Source: Cohaesibacter gelatinilyticus | GTDB taxonomy: Bacteria > Pseudomonadota > Alphaproteobacteria > Rhizobiales > Cohaesibacteraceae | NCBI RefSeq assembly: GCF_900215605.1 | Contig: NZ_OBEL01000004.1 | Coordinates: 124,001-188,000 of the forward strand | Reading direction: 5' to 3' | Length of the DNA stretch: 64,000 nucleotides | Shown here: one piece after another, positions 27,723 to 36,048 of the stretch | How the letters are laid out: each line of letters opens with the position of its first letter | Position numbering within the stretch: the stretch's first letter is position 1 | Made by a program: the position numbers and the translations under genes | Notes under the pieces: model-generated | Databases searched by the model: none | What the model was told of the DNA's origin: nothing | The model's input: only the letters and a program-made list of their open reading frames with translations

Positions 27723-27802
27723 TTTATGCAACTTGAAATGCTTTGCTCTCATTGGGCGAGATCTGTGAAGAGGCGCGTTTGCGCACGCCTCTTTAAACGG
27801 GG

Positions 27803-28603
27803 CTATTTGATGCCTGCAGTCAAAAAGGCCTGAACAAAGCGGCGTTGGAAGACCAGGAAAAGGATCAGGAGCGGGGCAATCACCATCACGGTTGCAGCGG
27901 AAATTACCGAGATATCAACGCCATTTTCCGGAGCACCGAACAAGGACAGGCCAACTGTCAGCGGGCGGGTGCTCTCGGAGTTGGTGACAATCAAAGGCCA
28001 GAGGAAATTGTTCCAGTGGGTGGAGACAGACACCAGGGCATAGGCGATATAAGTGGGGCGCGCCGCCGGGATATAAACCCGCCAAAGAACTCCCAGCAGA
28101 CCGCAACCTTCAACGCGAGCTGCTTCATCCAGCTCTTTTGGGACCGATTTGAAGGCCTGCCGCATCAGGAAAATGCCAAAAGCTGAAGCCATATAAGGCG
28201 CTCCGATACCGAGGATTGTGTCAAACAGGCCAAGTGTGGCAGCTACGCGGTAGTTCTCAACGATCAAGACTTCGGGCAGAATGAAGAGCTGCAACAGGAC
28301 AAGAATGAACAGAACTTCCCGGCCTTTGAACTGAACTTGTGCAAATGCATAGCCAGCAAGTGTGGTCAGGAAGAATTGTCCGATCAGAATCATGGTCACC
28401 AGAAGGAAACTATTGAGGAAATAGCGTAGCCATGGCGTGCCGTTCCATGCAGTGACGAAATTGTCCAGGGTCAGAGGTGCCAACAGGCGGAAATTCACGG
28501 CGTCTGAGACATCATGCAGGGCCGCCCAGAGGGCAAAGAGCAGCGGAGAAATCCAAAGAATAGCCAGAACTATGGCCAAAAAGGGTTCTAGATAGCGCAT
28601 CAT
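27803..28603 (-). CDS. ABC transporter permease, UgpE-type
   Basis: 266 residues with six hydrophobic segments. The cytoplasmic EAA loop is DEAARVEGCGLLGVLWRVYIP, just over the motif core, typical of the MalG/UgpE family. It overlaps the upstream permease by 4 bases (ATGA). Its partner is the UgpA-type gene. The imported compound is probably glycerol-3-phosphate or a glycerophosphodiester, by context. Confidence 0.85.
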   Translation of the reverse strand: MMRYLEPFLAIVLAILWISPLLFALWAALHDVSDAVNFRLLAPLTLDNFVTAWNGTPWLRYFLNSFLLVTMILIGQFFLTTLAGYAFAQVQFKGREVLFILVLLQLFILPEVLIVENYRVAATLGLFDTILGIGAPYMASAFGIFLMRQAFKSVPKELDEAARVEGCGLLGVLWRVYIPAARPTYIAYALVSVSTHWNNFLWPLIVTNSESTRPLTVGLSLFGAPENGVDISVISAATVMVIAPLLILFLVFQRRFVQAFLTAGIK

Positions 28604-29493
28604 CTGTAGTGAGCCCTCCGGTCAAGGAATGTGAACTGGATGGCTGCCATTACGCCAAGGAGCAGAAGAACCATAACGGTCATGGCTGCTGCGCTCGGAC
28701 GATCAAAATAGGCGAAGGCATTTTCCCAGATATAATAGAGGATCAGCTTGGTGCTATCGGATGGTCCACCCTTGGTCAGAATGAAGAGATGATCGATCAG
28801 CTTGACCGAGTTGATCATGGCATTGACCAGAATGAATAGAGTGGTTGGCATCAGGAGCGGCAACACAATGCGGCGTGTATAGGTCCAGCGAGATGCGCCC
28901 TCGATATCGGCCGCTTCCTTCAGATCAGGTGGAATGGTTTGAAGGGCAGCCAGATAGAAGATCATGAAGAATCCGGCTTCTTTCCAGATGGTGACCATGC
29001 ACACGGCCCAAAGCGCGGTCTCTGGCTCCCCAAGCCAATTGACAGAATCCATACCAAACAGGCTGCCAATCTGGTTGAGAATTCCAAAGCTTGGCGTATA
29101 GAAGAACAGCCATAGATTGGCTGCAGCAATCATCGGCAAGACAGTGGGCGTGAAATAAGCGGTGCGCACAAAGGAGCGGGCCGGGATCTTGCTATTTGCC
29201 CAGAGCGCCATGATCAGCGCAAAGATGATCGAGGCTGGAATGGTTACTCCGGCATAGAAAAGATTGTTCTTGGCTACCAGCCAAAAGGTCGGATCACCAA
29301 ACAGCGTCTGATAATTTTCCAACCCCACAAATTCAGAAGGGTTCCGCCGTGTTCCGCGCGAAAACAGCGAAGTCCAGAGCGAGGAGATGGACGGAATGAA
29401 GGCAAAGGCGGAGAGCATCACGAAAGCAGGTGTGATGAGGAGCCAGCCATGGATCGTACTTCGAGTGGGGGAGAAAATTGACGCGCGTTGCAT
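28600..29493 (-). CDS. ABC transporter permease, UgpA-type
   Basis: 297 residues from the ATG at 29493; a GTG at 29523 would add ten. Six transmembrane segments and the EAA loop LKEAADIEGASRWTYTRRIVLP identify a MalF/UgpA-family permease. It is translationally coupled to the UgpE-type gene and lies 62 bases after the binding-protein gene. Confidence 0.85.
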   Translation of the reverse strand: MQRASIFSPTRSTIHGWLLITPAFVMLSAFAFIPSISSLWTSLFSRGTRRNPSEFVGLENYQTLFGDPTFWLVAKNNLFYAGVTIPASIIFALIMALWANSKIPARSFVRTAYFTPTVLPMIAAANLWLFFYTPSFGILNQIGSLFGMDSVNWLGEPETALWAVCMVTIWKEAGFFMIFYLAALQTIPPDLKEAADIEGASRWTYTRRIVLPLLMPTTLFILVNAMINSVKLIDHLFILTKGGPSDSTKLILYYIWENAFAYFDRPSAAAMTVMVLLLLGVMAAIQFTFLDRRAHYR

Positions 29494-29555
29494 GAGCCTG
29501 CCATGTTGGAGGGGGAGGGGCACTACCTGGAGAGTAGCAGCGCCCCATGGGAGGA

Positions 29556-30815
29556 TTACTTGTAAGCCTTCAGTGCCTTTTCAGCCGCTTTCTGTGCTTC
29601 ATCCAGTGCAGCCTTTGGTTCTTTTTCGCCGGTCAGGGCAGACTGGATGGCCTTGTTCAAACCGTCACGCACACGAGCGGTCTCAAAAGTGGAGAATTCT
29701 GCAACTGCATGCTCCAGCTGGTCACGCGCTACCAGTGCAGGAGGGAAGGAGGCTGTATATTCCTTCAGCTCTTTGGTCTCATAAGCGGCAGGGGAAACAC
29801 CCATATAGCCGGTTGCGATGGACCATTTGGCAGCCTGCTCGGGAGATGTCATGAATTTGATCAGCTCCAGCGCAGCCTGCTTCTCTTCATCCGTGGATTT
29901 TTTGAAGAGATAGAAGTTGCCGCCACCGGTTGGTGAGCCGAGACGAACCTTGCCTGGCAGTTTGGCAACACCGAAATCGAACTTGGCATTGTTTTTAACC
30001 GCTGTCAGGTTGCCGGTGGAGTGCCACATCATGGCAGTCTTGCCTTCGAGGAAAGCCTGACGCAGGGTGCCCCATTCGACGGTGCCTTCTGGCATGATGC
30101 CATGCTCGGAAGACAGGGATTTCCAGAACTTCAGGGTATCGACAACGCTGTCATCGTTGAAGTAAGTGGTGGTGCCATCGTTGGACATCACTTCCTTGCC
30201 GTTCTGAATGGCAAGGGCCTGGAACATCCAGTAAGGATAGCCGGTGGATGGGATCATTAGACCAGAAGTGCCATCCTTGGTCAGCTTCTTGCCCATTTCG
30301 ATGAGCTCGTCCCAGCTGGTCGGCGCTTTTTCAGGATCCAAGCCAGCTTCGCGGAATTTATCCTTGTTGTAATAAGCAACAATGGTGGAACGCTGGAATG
30401 GTACGCCCCAGGTTTTACCTTCGATCTTGCCGTTGGCCATCAGCGCCGGGTAGAAGCTATTCAACCAGTTGCCTTCTGCTTCGCCTTCAATCACGTCTTC
30501 AAATGGAACGATCAGATCCTGTTCGATTAGATCATAGGCATCAATGGAGAACATCACGGCCAATTGGGCTGGCTGACCGGAATTCAGAGCAGACAAAGCT
30601 TTGATGCGGGTGTCATCATAGTTGCCGGCATAAATGGCATTGACCTTGATATCGGGGTTCTGCTTCTGGAAGTCGGCAACAATCCCGTCGACCACTTGGG
30701 TCAGTTTGCCACCAACGGCAATCGGGTAATACATGGTCAGTTCGGTTTCGGCCGCAGCCGGGTTGACAAGAACACTTGTCGCGAGCATAGCTGCTAGTGC
30801 AGTGATACGGGTCAT
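29556..30815 (-). CDS. ABC transporter substrate-binding protein, UgpB-like
   Basis: 419 residues with a signal peptide (ALAAMLATSVLVNPAAAE). It is a type-1 family extracellular solute-binding protein. 'GGKLTQVVDGIVADFQKQNPD' followed by 'YAGNYDDT' resembles the UgpB N-lobe ('KGNY'), and SPTGGGNFYLFK occurs late. With UgpA/UgpE/UgpC-type partners and a phosphodiesterase, the likely ligand is glycerol-3-phosphate or glycerophosphocholine-like diesters. The match to UgpB is moderate; a sugar ligand is not excluded. Confidence 0.82.
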   Translation of the reverse strand: MTRITALAAMLATSVLVNPAAAETELTMYYPIAVGGKLTQVVDGIVADFQKQNPDIKVNAIYAGNYDDTRIKALSALNSGQPAQLAVMFSIDAYDLIEQDLIVPFEDVIEGEAEGNWLNSFYPALMANGKIEGKTWGVPFQRSTIVAYYNKDKFREAGLDPEKAPTSWDELIEMGKKLTKDGTSGLMIPSTGYPYWMFQALAIQNGKEVMSNDGTTTYFNDDSVVDTLKFWKSLSSEHGIMPEGTVEWGTLRQAFLEGKTAMMWHSTGNLTAVKNNAKFDFGVAKLPGKVRLGSPTGGGNFYLFKKSTDEEKQAALELIKFMTSPEQAAKWSIATGYMGVSPAAYETKELKEYTASFPPALVARDQLEHAVAEFSTFETARVRDGLNKAIQSALTGEKEPKAALDEAQKAAEKALKAYK

Positions 30816-30870
30816 TTTAAGGGCCTTTTTGGTGATGAAACATTCTCTTCGTTAAGGTGCCTTTCGGCCA

Positions 30871-31935
30871 TCACGAGACGGTGGTTTGGCGACTGTCGGT
30901 CTCGTAATTCTGCGTGGGCTCCTTTTTGATTTTGCCGCTCGCGGCGTCGAAAAGGAGCCTTTTATTCTCGGGTAGGGAAATATGAACCTGCTCACCCATG
31001 GCAATGGTTGCTTCGCCTGGGGCGGTCACAGTTAGCCCCTTGGTAGAAGGCAGGTCCAGATTATAGCGGGTGCCGCTTCCCAAAAATTCAATATCGGTGA
31101 CTTGTGCGCTGACATCTGCTGATCTGGCGTCCGCCTCCATCGAGATGAACTCAGGGCGAATGCCGACGCGGATCTGATCATTCAAACCCAGTAGTTCACC
31201 AGCCAGATGCGCCATTGGTGGCTCACCAATAAACTCGGCGGCGAAAAGGCTGGCAGGTTTGTTGTAAAGTTCGGCCGGTGTGCCGATTTGTTCCAGATGG
31301 CCGCCATTCATAAGTGCTACCTGATCTGACAGGCTCATGGCTTCACTCTGATCATGGGTCACATAAACAACAGTAAGGCCAAGACGACGTTGCAGGGCCT
31401 TGATATCCCGGCGCACGGAATGGCGCAGTTTTGCATCAAGGTTGGAGAGCGGTTCATCCATCAGACACAGCGGATGACCGGAGACCGAAGCACGAGCGAG
31501 TGCAACGCGCTGGCGCTGTCCGCCGGATAGCTCAGCTGGTTTGCGCAACTCCAACCCTTTGAGACCAGTCATTTCTACCGCTTCTGCGACCCGTTCGGCT
31601 CGTTCCGTCTTGGAGACTTTGCGGACTTTCAGGCCGAACTGGATATTCTCGGTAACATTGAGATGCGGAAAGAGCGCATAGGACTGAAACACCATGGAAA
31701 GATGACGCTCGGAGGCATTTTGCTCGGTCACATCCTGACCGTCCATGATGATGGAGCCGGTTTGCGGGTGTTCGAGGCCTGCAATCAAACGCAGGAGTGT
31801 GGACTTACCACAGCCAGAGGGGCCAAGAATTGACAGGAAAGCGCCTTTTTCGACATCCAGGGAAACATTGACGACACCACCTTCACCGTCCCATTGACGA
31901 GTGATGGATTGAAGCGACAGAAATGCTGACATCAT
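30871..31935 (-). CDS. ABC transporter ATP-binding protein, UgpC/MalK-type
   Basis: 354 residues. Walker A is GPSGCGKST, the signature LSGGQRQRVALARA, Walker B PLCLMDEPLSNLDAKLR, then the switch His in VTHDQSEAM. A C-terminal TOBE regulatory domain of about 110 residues includes RVGIRPEFI. Its ATG overlaps the stop of the DeoR gene. It energises the UgpAE-type permeases encoded downstream. Confidence 0.9.
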   Translation of the reverse strand: MMSAFLSLQSITRQWDGEGGVVNVSLDVEKGAFLSILGPSGCGKSTLLRLIAGLEHPQTGSIIMDGQDVTEQNASERHLSMVFQSYALFPHLNVTENIQFGLKVRKVSKTERAERVAEAVEMTGLKGLELRKPAELSGGQRQRVALARASVSGHPLCLMDEPLSNLDAKLRHSVRRDIKALQRRLGLTVVYVTHDQSEAMSLSDQVALMNGGHLEQIGTPAELYNKPASLFAAEFIGEPPMAHLAGELLGLNDQIRVGIRPEFISMEADARSADVSAQVTDIEFLGSGTRYNLDLPSTKGLTVTAPGEATIAMGEQVHISLPENKRLLFDAASGKIKKEPTQNYETDSRQTTVS

Positions 31936-32693
31936 GCTTCCTCCCTTGCTACGATCAACTGACCGGAATAGTCGTCCAATTGGTTCGAGAAATCGCCTTC
32001 GGGTCTGTCATCTATGACCATAAAATCCGCCTCGTTCAGGTGGCCGCCGACGGCTGCTGCCCGCCGACCAAATTTTGTTTTATCCGCAACCAGAATGGAT
32101 TGATGGGCATTGCCATGGATCTGCTGACGGATCTGCACTTCTTCTTCGTGAAAATCCAGCAGACTGCCATCGGGATCGATGCCGCCCACGCCATAAATAC
32201 CAAAATCGGCGCGATAGCCTTCAAACAGGCGAATAGCAGCCAGATTGATCATATCCCGGTCTGGCAGACGCAGCTCACCGCCGGGCAGGATGATGCGATG
32301 GGTGGTATTTTGGGCCACAGCCATCGCGGCATTGAGATTGTTGGTGATTACCGTCAGGCCGTTCTTGTCTGCAAGTTCGGCTGCCACCATTGCCGGAGTC
32401 GTGCCGATGGATATGAAGACCGTTGCCTCGTCTGGAATCAGGCTGGCAACTTTGGTGGCAATTGCCGTTTTGGCATTGGCATTGAGAATGGCTCGCATGG
32501 CATAAGGCAAATTGGCACTACCATCGATAAACTCTGCTCCCCCATGCAAACGGCGTAACTTGGCCTGCTCGCAAAGGACATTGATGTCGCGGCGAATGGT
32601 ATGTGTCGATACGCCAAATTCCTGCGCCAGGTCGTCTACCATGACGCGACCCGTTCTTTGCGCTTTTTCCAGAATTAGCGATCTGCGATCCAT
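31932..32693 (-). CDS. DeoR/GlpR-family transcriptional regulator
   Basis: 253 residues from the ATG at 32693, which follows AGGAGAG by about 6 bases. The N-terminal HTH is VDDLAQEFGVSTHTIRRDINVL with the DeoR signature 'RR-LHGGA'. The C-terminal sugar-phosphate-sensing (isomerase-like) domain has VFISIGTTPAMVAAEL. It leads the import operon, so it probably represses it and responds to a phosphorylated ligand such as glycerol-3-phosphate (as GlpR does). An 11-bp inverted repeat lies upstream. Confidence 0.88.
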   Translation of the reverse strand: MDRRSLILEKAQRTGRVMVDDLAQEFGVSTHTIRRDINVLCEQAKLRRLHGGAEFIDGSANLPYAMRAILNANAKTAIATKVASLIPDEATVFISIGTTPAMVAAELADKNGLTVITNNLNAAMAVAQNTTHRIILPGGELRLPDRDMINLAAIRLFEGYRADFGIYGVGGIDPDGSLLDFHEEEVQIRQQIHGNAHQSILVADKTKFGRRAAAVGGHLNEADFMVIDDRPEGDFSNQLDDYSGQLIVAREEA

Positions 32694-32757
32694 GCTCGTC
32701 TCTCCTCTTATTTGCTCAAATAGGCTAGTTTTATGACAATGATATGTCAATTTTTGT

Positions 32758-32788
32758 CCATATGAGCACATATATGCTGCTCATATGG
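32758..32788. promoter_or_regulatory. Candidate DeoR-family operator
   Basis: CCATATGAGCA (32758-32768) and TGCTCATATGG (32778-32788) are perfect inverted repeats 9 bases apart, 65 bases upstream of the DeoR start. A third half-site-like TGCTCAAATAGG starts at about 32713. The repeated TGCTCA core fits autoregulation of the operon. Confidence 0.55.
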
Positions 32789-33142
32789 ATATTTTATGTG
32801 CATTGCGTCTAAATATGCAGCAATCAAAATCGGTGCATTTTCAAAGGAAAAGCCTATGAAGGGAAATTGTGGGGGCAAGTTCGTTCGCATATGCGATATG
32901 GGGATATCTACTGAGCATCGAGTCTGCGGCCTGCACATTCTGGCAGGGAAGAAATGAGCAAGTGAGCAACAGAATGCGTGAAAAGGTGCCGATATACTCC
33001 ACTCAGGCATTTCAAATTGTGCTCTGTTGATAGCCCCTTTTTGATTGATCGACTCATTCGGTTGCGGAATAGAAGCCTCCAGATACAAGTTTGTCTCACG
33101 GAAAAATGATGCAAATCGATGTGAAGACTTGGAGAGTTGCTC
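32789..33142. other. Non-coding stretch with nothing recognised
   Basis: About 350 bases between the leftward Ugp-like operon and the tandem small-protein genes. Short open frames on both strands lack codon bias or motifs. The palindromic-looking CGCATATGCG near 32885 is the only local structure noticed. Confidence 0.4.
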
Positions 33143-33200
33143 GCACTCCAACGTGAGAGTAGTTTACTGGACCAATCGGTTCCAAAGAATTAGCTTTTCC
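33143..33200 (+). promoter_or_regulatory. Conserved upstream block, copy 1
   Basis: Starts GCACTCCAACGTGAGAG and includes AGTTTACTGGACCAAT and ATTAGCTTTT. The same block occurs at 33719 and 34281, each about 35-90 bases before a paralogous start codon. TTTACT, then 17 bases, then an AATATT-like box is a plausible -35/-10 pair shared by all three copies. Confidence 0.6.
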
Positions 33201-33232
33201 TTATCGCAACAACCCGAGAAAGGGATTTAAAG

Positions 33233-33532
33233 ATGAAGAAACTAGCTCTTACACTTTCAATGCTTGTCGCCGTCTCAGTTGCCTCTGGTGCGCAGGCCAT
33301 GACCTCAAACAAGGTCGACAGCTCACAGCATTCAAGCTCGCAGCTTCAACAGATGATCAAGGAACATGGCAGCCTCATTTTGCAAACCGGCCCTGGTCTT
33401 TTTGATCGCTATGTTTCCAGCCGGGCCCAATGTAGCAGCCATGAAGACACCAGAGCTGCTTATGTCGCGACGATCGATTCCGACAATGCGTTCGTTGGCT
33501 ATCGCTGCGTGATTGATAGTGACGAAGGCTAA
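33233..33532 (+). CDS. Small secreted Cys-pair protein, paralog 1
   Basis: 99 residues. A signal peptide (MKKLALTLSMLVAVSVASGAQA) leaves a mature protein of about 77 residues with exactly two Cys, at RAQC and YRC. The signature is TGPGLFDRYVSSRAQC followed by DNAFVGYRC. I recognise this pattern from small uncharacterised exported proteins of Rhizobiales, from memory; the function is unknown. The two Cys probably form a disulfide. AAAGGGATTTAAAG precedes the ATG. It has its own promoter block and terminator. Confidence 0.8.
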   Translation: MKKLALTLSMLVAVSVASGAQAMTSNKVDSSQHSSSQLQQMIKEHGSLILQTGPGLFDRYVSSRAQCSSHEDTRAAYVATIDSDNAFVGYRCVIDSDEG

Positions 33533-33560
33533 ATAATAAAGCCGATAAATCAAGTCTGGT

Positions 33561-33644
33561 GAGCTGAACTTCAGCTCCTTCAAAGCTCTCCACCATTGCT
33601 TTTGATGCATTCATTTGTGCAAAGCATTGGTGGGAGCTTTTTTT
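33561..33644 (+). terminator. Terminator of paralog 1
   Basis: A small hairpin GAGCTGA-ACT-TCAGCTC (33561-33577) is followed by a long stem: AAAGCTCTCCACCATTGCT (33582-33600) with AGCATTGGTGGGAGC and a seven-base T run. Nearly the same structure follows paralog 2. Confidence 0.75.
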
Positions 33645-33718
33645 GTTTTCAAGGTATATTTCAATCTGCCTCACGTCGATGTGTTTCAAATTCAAGTGAT
33701 TGAATTTACAATATAAAT

Positions 33719-33775
33719 GCACCTCTATGTGAAAGCAGTTTACTGGACCAATCAGGTCGGAATGATTAGCTTTGG
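33719..33775 (+). promoter_or_regulatory. Conserved upstream block, copy 2
   Basis: GCACCTCTATGTGAAAG, then CAGTTTACTGGACCAAT, then GATTAGCTTT. It lies 576 bases after copy 1, showing the duplicated unit includes gene, promoter and terminator. Confidence 0.6.
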
Positions 33776-33807
33776 TTCATCGAAAACTGAACATAAAGGA
33801 TTTGAAA

Positions 33808-34101
33808 ATGAAAACTTTCGCCCTCTCTCTTCTGCTTGCAGCTTCTGTTGCTTCTGGTGCACAAGCCATGACCTCCAGCACGATTGATAGCTCCCAGCAT
33901 TCTACCTCCCAGCTACAGCGCATTGTTCAACAACAGGGTAGCGTCATCTTGAGCACAGGTCCTGGTTTGTTTGACCGTTATGTTGCCAACCGTTCGCATT
34001 GTGGTCTTGGCCAGGAAACTCGTTCGGCTTTCGTACCGACTACTGATTCCAACAACGGCTTTGTTGGCTATCGTTGTGTGAGCGATAGCGATGAAGGCTG
34101 A
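33808..34101 (+). CDS. Small secreted Cys-pair protein, paralog 2
   Basis: 97 residues from the ATG at 33808 (AAAGGATTTGAAA upstream); the frame extends back to 33772 but the alignment with paralogs 1 and 3 fixes this start. Signal peptide MKTFALSLLLAASVASGAQA. The mature part has STGPGLFDRYVANRSHC and NNGFVGYRC, ending SDSDEG as in paralog 1. Two Cys in the mature part. Function unknown. Confidence 0.8.
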   Translation: MKTFALSLLLAASVASGAQAMTSSTIDSSQHSTSQLQRIVQQQGSVILSTGPGLFDRYVANRSHCGLGQETRSAFVPTTDSNNGFVGYRCVSDSDEG

Positions 34102-34142
34102 TAACAACAAATGACAACTGGTGAGCTGATATCCAGCTCTTC

Positions 34143-34205
34143 AAAGCTCTCCACCACTGCATTTGGCAAGATCACTTGTTCAAGGCTTTGGTGGGAGCTT
34201 TTTTG
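34143..34205 (+). terminator. Terminator of paralog 2
   Basis: AAAGCTCTCCACCACTGC pairs imperfectly with GGCTTTGGTGGGAGC, followed by TTTTTT. It is homologous to the terminator of paralog 1, including the preceding GAGCTGATATCCAGCTC hairpin. Confidence 0.75.
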
Positions 34206-34280
34206 TTTTGAAAGCAGCATCGTCATGTAGGTTCACACTGAGCTGCATCACATATGGGTGAGGGGCTTGATGAGTGATAT

Positions 34281-34337
34281 GCACTTCAATGTGAGAGTAG
34301 TTTACTAGACCAATTGGTATGAAAATATTAGCTTTTC
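34281..34337 (+). promoter_or_regulatory. Conserved upstream block, copy 3
   Basis: GCACTTCAATGTGAGAG, AGTTTACTAGACCAATT and ATATTAGCTTTT, 562 bases after copy 2. The GTGAGAGTAGTTTACT core is identical to copy 1. Confidence 0.6.
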
Positions 34338-34370
34338 TTCACCGACAAATTTATCCGAAAGGACAGTGTT

Positions 34371-34667
34371 ATGAAGAAATGTGCCCTCGCGCTCTCTGCG
34401 CTGATTGCTGCTTTTGTTGCTTCTGGTACGCAGGCCATGAGTCCCAAAAAAATCGATAGCACCAAGCACACAACCGCAAAATTGCAGGATATTATCAAGC
34501 AGCAGGGTAGCGTTATCTTGAACACTGGCCCGGGTGTTTTTGATCGCTATGTTTCCAATAGTGGTCAATGTGGTCAGGGACAATTTGCCCGTGCCGCTTA
34601 TGCACCAACTGCAGATTCTTCCAGTGCTTTTGTCGGCTATCGATGCATATCCGGCAGTGATATGTAG
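34371..34667 (+). CDS. Small secreted Cys-pair protein, paralog 3
   Basis: 98 residues, the most diverged copy. Signal peptide MKKCALALSALIAAFVASGTQA, then mature NTGPGVFDRYVSNSGQC and SSAFVGYRC, ending SGSDM instead of SDSDEG. An extra Cys lies in the signal peptide; the mature part again has two. AAAGGACAGTGTT precedes the ATG. An inverted-repeat element lies between its stop codon and a terminator. Confidence 0.8.
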   Translation: MKKCALALSALIAAFVASGTQAMSPKKIDSTKHTTAKLQDIIKQQGSVILNTGPGVFDRYVSNSGQCGQGQFARAAYAPTADSSSAFVGYRCISGSDM

Positions 34668-34699
34668 AAATTACGAACTTACGTCACTCCCTGTTAAGA

Positions 34700-34834
34700 G
34701 CCTGATTTAAAAGTCTTGGCCGAGCCCTCTCCCCCTCCCAAACCATCCGATATGGTACCCTCGTAGGCGGTTTGGGAGGGGAGAGGGCTGGCGATGCAGC
34801 TTAAAAGTTTCGATTAGAGGCTTTTAAATCGGGC
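34700..34834. repeat. Imperfect inverted-repeat element (about 135 bp)
   Basis: Outer arms GCCTGATTTAAAAG (34700-34713) and CTTTTAAATCGGGC (34821-34834) match in 13 of 14 positions. Inner arms 34724-34744 and 34769-34788 form a long GC-rich stem (CCCTCTCCCCCTCCC against GGGAGGGGAGAGGG with a one-base bulge). It has no coding capacity and resembles a small mobile palindrome or BIME-like element. It separates paralog 3 from its probable terminator. Confidence 0.65.
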
Positions 34835-34849
34835 ACTAAGACTTGAGAT

Positions 34850-34907
34850 CTTCCATTACAGCCCCTTGCTTCCTTCCTCCAGCAAGTGGCTGTGGCGGAA
34901 GTTTTTT
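34850..34907. terminator. Terminator after the paralog array
   Basis: 34850-34870 (CTTCCATTACAGCCCCTTGCT without its last base as stem) pairs with 34881-34901 with few mismatches, followed by TTTTTT at 34902-34907. It sits between convergent genes. Confidence 0.75.
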
Positions 34908-34917
34908 CATTTCTGAC

Positions 34918-36036
34918 TTAGAGGAGATCTCGAGCGGCCAGATTGCGCATCAGGGCGGTTGCGCCAAAGATCCATGGGTCGCATATTGTTGATAGCTGAA
35001 CTCGATTGGTCAGTGATCCAAGCTCTGGGCAGGAAATGGTGACGACGTCGCCAATCTTGTGAGTGAAGCCCTGACCCGGTGTGTCACGATCCTTGGTCGG
35101 CGCAAAGAGAGTGCCGAGGAACAACATCAGACCATCTGGATATTGATGATGCCGTCCAATGGTTTGACGCACCAGATCTGCCGGATCGCGACTGATCTGG
35201 CTCATGGAGCTATGCCCTTCCAGCACAAAGCCGTCTTCTCCCTCGACGCGTAGATCCAGTTCAGCTTTTCTCACGTCTTCCAGCGAGAAACTGTCATCGA
35301 ATAAACGGATCATCGGACCAATGGAGCAAGAGGCATTATTATCCTTGGCTTTGGAGAGAAGTAGTGCCGATCGTCCTTCCACATCACGCAAATTGACATC
35401 ATTGCCCAAGGTAGCGCCCTTGATTTTGCCTTTGGAAGTGACCGCAAGCACCACTTCTGGCTCCGGGTTGTTCCATGTAGAGATTGGATGCAGGCCGACA
35501 TCGCCGCCAAAGCCGACGGAAGAAAGAACTTGTGCCTTGGAAAAGACCTCTGCATCCGGCCCTATGCCGACTTCCAGATATTGTGACCAAAGGCCTTCTG
35601 ATATCAGCGCTTGTTTTACCTGTTCGGCTTCTGCTGATCCTGGAGTGATATTGGAAAGACTGTCGCCAATTTTGGCACCTACGCGCTTGCGAATGCTATC
35701 TGCCTTATCCGGATCACCTGCTGCTTGCTCTTCAATGACCCGCTCGACCATGGAACCGGCAAAGGTTACGCCGCAGGCCTTGATGGCTTGAAAATCGCAA
35801 GGAGCCAGCCAGCTTAATCCGTCAGGCAAGGCAACAACCGGACCAAGTTGTGTGCCAGATGCATTTATTACATAAGAAGCGGTATCCTCTCGCTCCAATA
35901 TATCCCGCACCGTCGGCGCTTCTCGGCATGTGATGTCCACTAATTGCCCCTTGCGAAGAGTTACGACAGATGGGCCAATACCAGCGCGTTGGATACGACC
36001 AAGCCAGAGGCCATCGTGGGAAAGATTGAGAGTCAT
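34918..36036 (-). CDS. Fumarylacetoacetate hydrolase (FAH) family protein, long form
   Basis: 372 residues. The C-terminal FAH fold has EPEVVLAVTSKGKIKGATLGNDVNLRD, read in parts, with metal-binding acidic residues at the 'NPEPEV' and 'DVNLRD' positions, and a late GDVVTISCPELG. The N-terminal ~150 residues are longer than in classic FAH hydrolases. It is last in a leftward operon with fucose-type oxidative genes. It may hydrolyse or dehydrate a 2-keto-3-deoxy acid; a second, shorter FAH protein (45318) is the better candidate for the final hydrolase. Confidence 0.78.
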   Translation of the reverse strand: MTLNLSHDGLWLGRIQRAGIGPSVVTLRKGQLVDITCREAPTVRDILEREDTASYVINASGTQLGPVVALPDGLSWLAPCDFQAIKACGVTFAGSMVERVIEEQAAGDPDKADSIRKRVGAKIGDSLSNITPGSAEAEQVKQALISEGLWSQYLEVGIGPDAEVFSKAQVLSSVGFGGDVGLHPISTWNNPEPEVVLAVTSKGKIKGATLGNDVNLRDVEGRSALLLSKAKDNNASCSIGPMIRLFDDSFSLEDVRKAELDLRVEGEDGFVLEGHSSMSQISRDPADLVRQTIGRHHQYPDGLMLFLGTLFAPTKDRDTPGQGFTHKIGDVVTISCPELGSLTNRVQLSTICDPWIFGATALMRNLAARDLL

Positions 36037-36048
36037 GTTTGCGTCTCG

